This document shows, piece by piece, positions 1 to 6,379 of a stretch of 32,519 nucleotides of DNA (the stretch's first letter is position 1; every line of letters begins with the position of its first letter). The stretch comes from JBCCMF01 sp038747545 (GTDB lineage: Bacteria; Bacteroidota; Rhodothermia; Rhodothermales; JBCCMF01). Under the pieces are notes generated by a model that saw only the letters and a list, made by a program, of their open reading frames with translations, did not search any database and was not told the origin of the DNA. The stretch is from positions 1 through 32,519 of the forward strand of contig JBCDJT010000049.1 in NCBI GenBank assembly GCA_038747545.1, given 5' to 3'. Made by a program: the position numbers and the translations under genes.

Positions 1-137
1 CCCAGGTGGAGTTCGGTTCGTAGGGTGGACTCGATGCTGGCCGTCACGGGCGGGCGGGTTGAAGCTGGTAGGTTCGCAACTCCAAAATCAGCCGCCTGCC
101 TGGCCAGTGTCAATCCACCTCAAATCTGTCCGCAGTA

Positions 138-521
138 TTGTACCAAAAGAAGGTCCTCGAAAATGAGACTTTGCGACTTTCGTCCTTATCAGGGTCAAAA
201 ACGGCGAATGTCCCAAAAAGCACGTCAAAAAGTCCCAACAACGAAAATGAGACTTTGCGACAGAGCAGAGGCGCGTTAGTTGAGACTTTTGGCGATGGCG
301 ATACCGAAAACGGCGAAAGTCTCAAAGTCCCAAAGTCTCACGGGGGTGTGCTGCGTGCGGTGCCCCTTGTCGCGCCGGGGCGGCGCGTGCGACTGCCTGA
401 TGGGCGAGAAGGCACTGTCACCAATCAGCAGCAAGGCGACGCAGTAGGCATCTACATCGGTGTTGGGGGCAGCGCGGAAAGCGTCATGGCTCGCCGCGAC
501 GAGTTAGAGGTGATCGCATGA
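138..521 (+). CDS. Small orphan protein (start uncertain)
   Basis: I do not recognise this 127-residue product. The C-terminal half (about residue 70 onward) has a regular small-domain character, with an RVRLPDGREGTVT stretch resembling a short beta-barrel. The N-terminal half is Ser/Asn/Lys-rich, low in complexity and is encoded by the iteron-like repeat region, with ENETLR appearing twice 28 codons apart. The longest frame opens at a TTG without a clear ribosome binding site. A GTG at 348 would give a protein of about 57 residues that avoids the repeats, and I consider it a serious alternative. The stop overlaps the start of the RuvC-like gene (ATGA), so the two genes are probably cotranscribed and translationally coupled. 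Confidence 0.5.
   Translation: MYQKKVLENETLRLSSLSGSKTANVPKSTSKSPNNENETLRQSRGALVETFGDGDTENGESLKVPKSHGGVLRAVPLVAPGRRVRLPDGREGTVTNQQQGDAVGIYIGVGGSAESVMARRDELEVIA
158..339. repeat. Array of 13-bp iteron-like repeats (GTCnCAAAGTCyC) in both orientations
   Basis: The motif GTC[T/C/G]CAAAGTC[C/T]C occurs four times exactly within its degeneracy. The forward copies at 319-331 and 327-339 overlap each other. The reverse-complement copies (GAGACTTTGCGAC) lie at 165-177 and 249-261. A weaker forward copy is at 224-236 (GTCAAAAAGTCCC), and a related GAGACTTTTGGCGA begins at 282. The two reverse copies sit inside a perfect 20-bp direct repeat (158-177 and 242-261) spaced exactly 84 bp apart. This pattern resembles iterons or clustered regulator sites, but no replication initiator gene is visible nearby. 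Because 84 is a multiple of three, the 20-bp copies are also in frame in the overlapping reading frame, so a coding repeat cannot be excluded. Confidence 0.55.
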
Positions 522-979
522 AGCCGCACCTCCTACTTGGCATCGACCCCGGTACCAACATCGGTCTAGCGGTACTCGACACACGCACCGACAAGCTGCT
601 CGTCTGCACTAGCGGCGACTTCTTCCGCACGCTCGCCGTCATCAAGGCGCAGTACCCTCCGCATAAGGTGGCCGATGTGATCGTCGAGGATGCCCGTAGC
701 CTGCCGCTCTACGCCCGCCACCGCCATACCTCACGTGCTGCACGCGACCGCGTAGCGCGCAACGTAGGCAGCGTGGACATGGTGACCACGCTCATCACCC
801 AGTGGCTACAGGCCAAAGGCTACCACGTCCAGGCAGAGAAACCACAACGGCGGAAGAAGTGGGACGCTGACACGCTGGCACGCCTCACCGGATACACCGC
901 ACCCACCAACGAGCACGGACGCGATGCCGCCCGCCTGGTGGTGGGTAGAGGCCCGCAGATCACCCGCCGAGTGGCGTGA
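518..979 (+). CDS. RuvC-like (RNase H fold) Holliday-junction-resolvase-type nuclease, phage type
   Basis: This 153-residue protein has the acidic motifs of the RuvC/RNase H nuclease fold. The first strand reads LLLGIDPGTNIGLAVLD with D10. The second acidic motif is VIVEDAR with E57/D58. The C-terminal helix reads NEHGRDAARL, with H133 and D136 in the spacing typical of RuvC metal ligands. Family members cut branched DNA such as Holliday junctions using two metal ions. At 153 residues it is slightly shorter than chromosomal RuvC (about 170), and the diverged middle is typical of phage or mobile-element versions. The start is well placed: GAGGTGA lies just upstream and the ATG overlaps the previous stop by four bases. 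The substrate is inferred from the fold; other RuvC-fold enzymes remain possible. Confidence 0.75.
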   Translation: MKPHLLLGIDPGTNIGLAVLDTRTDKLLVCTSGDFFRTLAVIKAQYPPHKVADVIVEDARSLPLYARHRHTSRAARDRVARNVGSVDMVTTLITQWLQAKGYHVQAEKPQRRKKWDADTLARLTGYTAPTNEHGRDAARLVVGRGPQITRRVA

Positions 980-1003
980 TTCCGAGTGTAAACGAAACGA
1001 ATG

Positions 1004-1049
1004 CCATGCACTCCGACACGCTGCTGCGAAACTGACCCCATGCACTCCG
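1004..1049 (+). repeat. Short direct repeat CCATGCACTCCG
   Basis: The 12-mer CCATGCACTCCG occurs at 1004-1015 and again at 1038-1049 in the 96-bp gap between the RuvC-like gene and the next gene. The spacing is 34 bp, a little over three helical turns, so a regulator could contact both copies. It may equally be a chance duplication. No promoter consensus is obvious around it. Confidence 0.3.
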
Positions 1050-1075
1050 CACATGCGATAACTTGCTAGACCCCG

Positions 1076-1435
1076 ATGAACGCTTTGCCCACCATCCGCG
1101 CCGACGTTCGGCCTAAGCACTTCTTTCACGTCTGCCAGCTGCTCGACCTCGACTCACGGACTGCGTGGCGTGATCCCGCCTCAGCGCTGCCTCACGTCGT
1201 CTCTGCGCCGCTTTCCAGCCTCCAGCACGTCGTAAGCGAGGTGATGCCCGCAGGCCAAGCCTTCGACCTCACAGGGGATCTCGTGGACGGTGACGAAGAT
1301 GCTGCGCGGCTCGTCGCTGGGCTCGTGTGGGTGGCACTGCATCGACGGTTGAGTAGGAAAGAGCAGCACGCTCGCGCTCCTCAGAAAGCGGGGGTACCGA
1401 AACCGCCTAGCACAACGCGAAGCCGTGCAACCTGA
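1076..1435 (+). CDS. Hypothetical protein
   Basis: I do not recognise this 119-residue product. It contains a central stretch around GDLVDGDEDAARLVAGLVWV that looks like an amphipathic helix, followed by a basic tail (RRLSRKEQ). There is no signal peptide or membrane segment. It lies between the RuvC-like gene and the gene at 1435, and its TGA overlaps that gene's ATG by one base (TGATG), which argues for real translation and coupling. It belongs by context to the same phage-like block. Confidence 0.5.
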   Translation: MNALPTIRADVRPKHFFHVCQLLDLDSRTAWRDPASALPHVVSAPLSSLQHVVSEVMPAGQAFDLTGDLVDGDEDAARLVAGLVWVALHRRLSRKEQHARAPQKAGVPKPPSTTRSRAT

Positions 1436-2322
1436 TGGGCTGGGAGATTCGCAACGGGCACCGCTACTACTACCGCAAGCGCTGGGAAGACGGGCGGTGC
1501 GTGAGCGAGTATGTGGGCAATGGGCCAGCAGCATTATTCGCCGAGCAATCGGCGCAGCTAGAGGCTGGCTTGCGAGAGTTGCAGCAGATCGAACAAGCGC
1601 CTGTACTGCGGCTCGACGAGCAGTTGAAGGACGCCTATCGCTTCACGCGCATGCTGGAGGCGCTCGTCCTACTCGCCAGCGGATGCTATCAACACAAAGG
1701 CCAATGGAGGAAACGACGCACCATGCCGAAGACCGCCCTTATCACCACTGAGAGCCGAGGTGTCCGCGATGCCCACCTCGTCAGCGGAGACATCGATTAC
1801 GAGCGCCTGGCTGAACTCAGGAAGCGCGTCAATCGAGCCAAGCCCGACAGTGAAGCCCTGCTTGAGCTGCGCGTGCTACTGAGCGAGCACCCCGACCTAT
1901 GGCGGTGTGGAGGTGATATGCAGCGTGAGGCTGAGAACACGCTGTTGAGTTACGCGACGGTGGGAGCAGCCAACCAAGAGTATGTTCGTGCAGGGCTACG
2001 CGCCAAAGAGAAGGCGCTCGGCTTCGACGAGGCATCACCATTGGAGCAGATGTTGATACGGCAGATCGTGCTGGAGGCAACGCACATGGACAAGGCGCTC
2101 GACAGCTACCTCGTGCTGATTGGCAAGAACCACACCATCGAGAACGGGCGGTGGCGATTGAACCGGCTAGAGAGTGCGCAGCGTCGGTATCTGCGAGCCG
2201 TTGAGGCGCTGGCGAAGGTGCAGAAGCTGAGCAAGCGGGCTGTGCTGGTCAACATTGCGCAGAACCAGCAGGTGAACGTCACGCCAGCTTATGCTGCAGA
2301 AGAAGGCTCAAACACGCATTGA
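1435..2322 (+). CDS. Conserved mobile-element hypothetical protein with N-terminal WEIRNGHRYYYRK motif
   Basis: This 295-residue protein opens with WEIRNGHRYYYRKRW followed by VSEYVGNGPAA. As I recall, this signature recurs in uncharacterised proteins of phage-like or integrated elements in several phyla. The middle is helical and rich in Glu, Arg and Leu. The C-terminal third runs ESAQRRYLRAVEALAKVQKL and ends in VNIAQNQQVNV, a tail usual for the same family. The aromatic/basic N-terminus could bind nucleic acid, but no function can be assigned. The start is fixed by overlap with the upstream stop (TGATG at 1433-1437). The gene closes the rightward accessory cluster. Confidence 0.65.
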   Translation: MGWEIRNGHRYYYRKRWEDGRCVSEYVGNGPAALFAEQSAQLEAGLRELQQIEQAPVLRLDEQLKDAYRFTRMLEALVLLASGCYQHKGQWRKRRTMPKTALITTESRGVRDAHLVSGDIDYERLAELRKRVNRAKPDSEALLELRVLLSEHPDLWRCGGDMQREAENTLLSYATVGAANQEYVRAGLRAKEKALGFDEASPLEQMLIRQIVLEATHMDKALDSYLVLIGKNHTIENGRWRLNRLESAQRRYLRAVEALAKVQKLSKRAVLVNIAQNQQVNVTPAYAAEEGSNTH

Positions 2323-2632
2323 GCGTGATCCTGACACTCGTGAGGCTGGGCACGATGAGATCCCAATCGATACGGCAGGCACCATAGAACATTCACCACG
2401 GCGCAGGCAGCACCCTTTCGAGCTGCTTCTTAGTTGCAAGGCGAGGCACATCACCCCGTTCGTGCACCTGGGGCCCAGGCCAGAACTCACGATCAGTTTG
2501 ATTATGCAGGTATATCGCTTCACGGCTCGTCAGTTAGCATGTACGACAAAATTAGGCTTCGATTGCATGCCAAGTTACTGATTCGTAACATATTCCGTAA
2601 TGCTTACTCTTGCACCTAGTTCATCCTGACTC
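2323..2632. other. 310-bp intergenic stretch before the S74 protein
   Basis: No convincing gene is seen here; the short open frames have no recognisable domain or start signal. The right half (about 2500-2600) is markedly more AT-rich than its surroundings and contains the imperfect palindrome GTTAC-TGATTC-GTAAC at 2574-2589, 44 bp before the next start codon. This is where a promoter and operator for the secreted protein gene would be expected. The prediction is weak. Confidence 0.3.
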
Positions 2633-3556
2633 ATGCCCCTTCTTCTGCTGTTGCTCTGCACGTCGTTCATCTGTGCCCCTTCCGCCTTTGCTCAACTCGA
2701 AGTCGGCGCCACCGGAACCATCGGCATCGGCTCTACCACCGCCCCAAGTACCGTGCGTCAACTCAATCTGGCCATGGACGCCGCGGGAAGCTCATCCGGC
2801 TACTACTATGGCCTCTACGCCCTCTCCTCCAATGGCTTCTCGGGCAGCTACGGCGTCCATGCCGAAGGCCGAAACGGAGAGCGCGCCGTAGGCTTACGAG
2901 GCAATGCTGAGGGGGGCACAGTTCTCAACGCTGGCGTCTTTAGCACCGTAGAAGGGGTTGTGGGCGCTACCAACTACGGCCTCCATGCCTCGACCAATGC
3001 GGTGGGAACGACCAACTATGGCCTCTACGGCCGCAGTGCAGGCGGGGCGACGAGCTTTGGCGTGTATGCCCGCAGCGATGGCAGCACCAACAGCTACGGC
3101 CTCTATGCGCAAGGAAGCACCTCGGCAGGCTATTTTGTCGGCGATGTAACCGTGACGGGCACGCTCTACGAACTCTCGGATGCACGGCTGAAAGAGCAGG
3201 TGGTGGGGTTAGGCGAGCGTGACGTTCGGGCCAAGGTGATGCAGTTGGCGCCGAAGCGGTATCGGATGCGGCAGGATGTACAGGCAGAAGGGATGCGACT
3301 GAATCAGCGAGATGAGTACGGTCTGATTGCCCAAGAGCTGGAGGCGGTATTCCCTGAGTTAGTGAGTGAGATCGCCGTGCCTGCGGACTATGACCCTGAG
3401 ACGGGTGAGGAGTTAGCGCCAGCAGCTACATACAAGGGGGTGAACTACCAAGGGCTGATCCCACTGCTGTTGCAGGTGGTGCAGGAGCAGGATGCGGAGC
3501 TGACGCGGCTTCGTCAGGCGCTGGAGGCGGCGGGTATTGCTGTCGGAGACGAGTAA
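2633..3556 (+). CDS. Secreted protein with C-terminal peptidase S74 / intramolecular chaperone domain
   Basis: This 307-residue protein begins with a clear signal peptide (hydrophobic LLLLLLC core, cleavage near AFA-Q). Residues about 45-170 form short Gly/Tyr-rich repeats of the type (N/S)YGLYA, spaced roughly 18-20 residues apart, suggesting a trimeric fibre or beta-roll. The repeats lead into a S74 domain that starts at SDARLKEQ. Ser182-Asp183 is the expected self-cleavage site of endosialidase-type chaperone domains, which trimerise a fibre and then cut themselves off. The C-terminus is a coiled coil (VVQEQDAELTRLRQALEAAG). Such domains are typical of phage tail fibres, but the signal peptide points to a cell-surface or exported fibre. 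No strong ribosome binding site precedes the ATG. Confidence 0.8.
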   Translation: MPLLLLLLCTSFICAPSAFAQLEVGATGTIGIGSTTAPSTVRQLNLAMDAAGSSSGYYYGLYALSSNGFSGSYGVHAEGRNGERAVGLRGNAEGGTVLNAGVFSTVEGVVGATNYGLHASTNAVGTTNYGLYGRSAGGATSFGVYARSDGSTNSYGLYAQGSTSAGYFVGDVTVTGTLYELSDARLKEQVVGLGERDVRAKVMQLAPKRYRMRQDVQAEGMRLNQRDEYGLIAQELEAVFPELVSEIAVPADYDPETGEELAPAATYKGVNYQGLIPLLLQVVQEQDAELTRLRQALEAAGIAVGDE

Positions 3557-3612
3557 GCACACGGCCCCATCCGGCGATGTGGTCTCTAGGCGATTCACCT
3601 GACGATACGGTT

Positions 3613-4536
3613 ATGAAACGGTCTTCCTCCCTCTGGTTGCTTCTGCTGCTTGTGCCGCTCGGCGTGCAGGCGCAGGACTACAGCGACCTCGACCCCAGCC
3701 GCTGGTTTCCGCTCGAACTGGGCAACTACTGGTACTATGAGTATGAACAGCCCCCTGAGTTCGTACAAGAGGTTCGCACTATTGACAGGGATACGCTCAT
3801 TGATGGACGACGCTGGGCAGCTTTGACTACAACGTACTGCAATGTCGAATTTCGTACCTCGTGTGCCGTAGGCCTTAGAAGCTGGTATAGCTTCACCGAA
3901 GATTTCTACCTGCTGCGCGCTGCCGTCGGTTTGGGGCCTGACAGGATTCTAGAGAATGTTGATACGGTCTATGCCAGCAGTCCGGTCTCGGCATTCAATG
4001 CGACCCTTCCGCGCGACACGCTCTCGCTGTGGTGGCGTCCCAACGAGCCGTTGATGGTTGACCTCCGCGAGAACGCTCAAGGCTCCGCGGCCGATACGAC
4101 GCAGCTTGAGCTTTTCATGTACCCGCTGTTTTTTGGTGGCTTCGCGCGATACGTGTACAACATTGGCCCGAGCTCTGCTCTTGTTGGTGCTTTGATAAAC
4201 GGTCGTGAATGGGGCGATGTGAGCGATTTGAGGCGCCTGATTGCATTGCCGAATGAACCACCCGAGTCGCTGCCCGAAGCGCGACTTGCGGTCTACCCCA
4301 ACCCAGCCCGTGGTCGCTTCACAGTAGCACTAACGCTGCCGAGTGCCGAGCACGTCTCGTTTGAGGTCGTCAACGTGTTGGGGCAGACAGTAGCGCGCTA
4401 CGGGCCGATATGGAGCATGGGAGGCACGACGCATCACCCTTGGCTGATCCCGCCTTCGCTTGCTGCTGGTGCCTACGTGCTGCATGTGCGCTTAGCTGAC
4501 CGGGTTTTTCTCACTCATCCCCTGGTGCTGGTATGA
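3613..4536 (+). CDS. Secreted T9SS-cargo protein, tandem paralogue 1
   Basis: This 307-residue protein has a signal peptide (LWLLLLLVPLGVQA-Q). A secreted domain of unknown function opens with DLDPSRWFPLELGNYWYYEY, the PLxxGNxW pattern common in Bacteroidota exported proteins. Two cysteines about eight residues apart (YCNVEFRTSC) could form a disulfide. From about residue 225, VYPNPARGRF begins a type-A T9SS sorting domain that continues through VNVLGQTVARYG to the end. I chose the ATG at 3613 because it directly precedes the signal peptide; an upstream in-frame ATG at 3577 would add non-signal residues. It is the first of three adjacent paralogues, and its stop overlaps the next start (ATGA). 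Confidence 0.8.
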   Translation: MKRSSSLWLLLLLVPLGVQAQDYSDLDPSRWFPLELGNYWYYEYEQPPEFVQEVRTIDRDTLIDGRRWAALTTTYCNVEFRTSCAVGLRSWYSFTEDFYLLRAAVGLGPDRILENVDTVYASSPVSAFNATLPRDTLSLWWRPNEPLMVDLRENAQGSAADTTQLELFMYPLFFGGFARYVYNIGPSSALVGALINGREWGDVSDLRRLIALPNEPPESLPEARLAVYPNPARGRFTVALTLPSAEHVSFEVVNVLGQTVARYGPIWSMGGTTHHPWLIPPSLAAGAYVLHVRLADRVFLTHPLVLV

Positions 4537-5456
4537 TGATGCGCTCCTCACTCTGGCTGGTTCTGCTGCTTGTGCCGCTCGGCGTGCAGGCGCAGGACTA
4601 CAGCGATCTCGACCCCACGCGCTGGTTTCCGCTCGAACTGGGCAACTACTGGTACTTCGAGTACGACGAGCCCCCTGAGTTCGTACAAGAGGTCCGCACC
4701 ACGGATCGCGATACGCTCATCGATGGGCAAAGGTGGACTGCCCAAACGACGGTCTACTGTAATTTTGAGTTTGGCACCTCGTGCACAGTTGGCCTTAGGA
4801 GTTGGTTTCGCTTCACCGAGGACTTCTATCTACTGCGCGCTGGCGTGGGATTGGGGCCTGACAGAATACTAGAGCGTGCTGACACGCTTCTTGCTACTTC
4901 GCCTATCTCAATGTTCGCAACAACTGCTCCTGTAGATACACTTGCGCTCTGGTGGCGGCCAGACGAGCCCCTAATCGTTGCGCGCTTCGAGATTGCGCAG
5001 GGCCGTGCCGCCGACTCAACAAACATCGCATTAGGTGCCGGTCCTCTGTTTATGCCGATCATGAGTGAATTTGTGTACAACATCGGCCCGAGCAAGCACC
5101 TTGTTGGCGCGCTGGTCAACGGTCTTGAGTGGGGCGATGTAAGCGAGTTAAGACGGTTGATTGCATTGCCGAATGAGCCGCAGGATGCTCTGCCCGAAGT
5201 GCGCCTGGAAGTTTACCCGAACCCTGTGCGAGACCGCTTTACGGTGACGCTGACGCTGCCGAGTGCCGAGCCAGTCTCGTTTGAGGTGATCAACGTGCTG
5301 GGGCAGACGGTGGCGCGCTACGGCCCGGTTTGGAGCATGAGCGGAACGACACATCATCCGTGGATGCTCCCGCCTTCGCTTGCTGCTGGGGCGTACGTGC
5401 TGCATGTTGTCTCGGCCAACCGCGTTCTGCTCACTCACCCCCTGGTGCTGGTATGA
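4533..5456 (+). CDS. Secreted T9SS-cargo protein, tandem paralogue 2
   Basis: This 307-residue second copy of the array has the same architecture: signal peptide ending GVQA-Q, the DLDPTRWFPLELGNYWYFEY motif, paired cysteines (YCNFEFGTSC), and a sorting domain from VYPNPVRDRF. The N-terminal DNA is almost identical to copy 1. The centre, from the ILERADTLLATSP region onward, is clearly diverged. The start consists of three consecutive ATG codons, the first overlapping the previous stop by four bases, so the exact initiation codon could be any of them. The protein is expected to cross the inner membrane by Sec and the outer membrane by T9SS. Ligand or partner is unknown. Confidence 0.8.
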   Translation: MMMRSSLWLVLLLVPLGVQAQDYSDLDPTRWFPLELGNYWYFEYDEPPEFVQEVRTTDRDTLIDGQRWTAQTTVYCNFEFGTSCTVGLRSWFRFTEDFYLLRAGVGLGPDRILERADTLLATSPISMFATTAPVDTLALWWRPDEPLIVARFEIAQGRAADSTNIALGAGPLFMPIMSEFVYNIGPSKHLVGALVNGLEWGDVSELRRLIALPNEPQDALPEVRLEVYPNPVRDRFTVTLTLPSAEPVSFEVINVLGQTVARYGPVWSMSGTTHHPWMLPPSLAAGAYVLHVVSANRVLLTHPLVLV

Positions 5457-6379
5457 CGACGCGCTCCCCCCTCTGGCTGATTCTGCTGCTCGCCCCATTG
5501 AGCGTGCAGGCGCAGGACTACAGCGACCTCGACCCCACACGCTGGTTTCCCCTCGAACTGGGCAACTACTGGTACTATGAGTACGAACAGGCTCCCGTGC
5601 TTGTACGAGAGGTCCGCACAACAGATCGTGACACCCTCATCGATGGACAACGCTGGACCGCATGGAGGACGATATATTGCAATGTCGAATTTGGCACTTC
5701 GTGTGCCATAGGTCAGAGAGACTGGTTTCAGTTCACCGATGACTTCTACCTGCTGCGGGCAAGTATCGGACCTGGAGGCCCCGACAGGATTACCGAACGA
5801 GCAGACACCACGATCGCCACGTCACCTACCTCAATATTCGCTACAGCAGCTCCCCTGGACACTCTTGAGCTCTGGTGGCGGCCAGACGAGCCCTTGATTG
5901 TGGAACTTCGTGAGGACGCCAGAGGCATAGCCGCGGACACTACAAATCTAGAACTTGTCGTCTATCCGACATTTTTGATGGGGCCTGCGAGGTACACCTA
6001 TAACGTCGGCCCAAGCGGTAGTCTGGTGGGTGCGTTAGTAGGTGGCCGTGAGTGGGGCGATGTGAGTGAACTCAGACGTTTGATCGCGCTGCCCAATGAG
6101 GAGCCGGAAGCATTGTCCAAAGCGCGTATGGAGGTCTACCCCAACCCTGTGCGTGATCGCTTTACGGTGGCGTTGACGCTACCCAGTGCCGAGCCAGTCT
6201 CGTTCGAGGTGGTCAACGTGCTGGGGCAGACGGTGGCGCGCTACGGCCCGGTTTGGAGTACAGGTGGCGCGACGCATCATGCTTGGACTGTGCCCGACAC
6301 GATTGTACCGGGTGTCTACGCCATGCGTGTCCGAGCCAGCGAACAAGTGTATGGGACCACAAAAATCACGGTTTACTAA
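5453..6379 (+). CDS. Secreted T9SS-cargo protein, tandem paralogue 3
   Basis: This is the third copy, 308 residues, with signal peptide LWLILLLAPLSVQA-Q, the DLDPTRWFPLELGNYWYYEY motif, paired cysteines (YCNVEFGTSC) and a sorting domain from VYPNPVRDRF. Its final about 25 residues (WTVPDTIVPGVYAMRVRASE onward) differ from the WxxPPSLAAGAYVLHV ending shared by copies 1 and 2, so the C-terminal tail is swapped or independently evolved. The ATG at 5453 overlaps the previous stop. A longer frame starting at 5330 exists but would run through the preceding sorting domain and place residues before the signal peptide. Its TAA overlaps the next ATG (TAATG). Confidence 0.8.
   Translation: MTTRSPLWLILLLAPLSVQAQDYSDLDPTRWFPLELGNYWYYEYEQAPVLVREVRTTDRDTLIDGQRWTAWRTIYCNVEFGTSCAIGQRDWFQFTDDFYLLRASIGPGGPDRITERADTTIATSPTSIFATAAPLDTLELWWRPDEPLIVELREDARGIAADTTNLELVVYPTFLMGPARYTYNVGPSGSLVGALVGGREWGDVSELRRLIALPNEEPEALSKARMEVYPNPVRDRFTVALTLPSAEPVSFEVVNVLGQTVARYGPVWSTGGATHHAWTVPDTIVPGVYAMRVRASEQVYGTTKITVY

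Larger units (their letters stand above)
3613..6379 (+). repeat. Tandem triplication of a T9SS-cargo gene
   Basis: Three complete genes of almost identical length (307, 307 and 308 codons before the stop) follow one another with 4-base ATGA overlaps. The signal-peptide and N-terminal regions are nearly identical at the DNA level; for example, the tract from about 3640 matches that from about 4558 with only scattered changes. The sorting domains are also close. The middle of each protein has diverged more, notably around 3900-4150, 4820-5070 and 5740-5990. This is direct evidence of serial duplication followed by diversification of the mature domain. Confidence 0.85.

Noticed and set aside
25..279. 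84-codon plus-strand open frame with MRLCD repeated
   Set aside because: The repeat comes from the 20-bp DNA repeat read in another frame. There is no ribosome binding site or recognisable protein, and it overlaps the alternative frame at 138.
158..339. Possible CRISPR array
   Set aside because: The repeats are short, occur in both orientations with uneven spacing, and no cas genes are present.
2291..2619. Small open frames in the gap before the S74 gene
   Set aside because: They overlap the end of the upstream gene or lack any start signal or conserved character; the AT-rich part looks regulatory.
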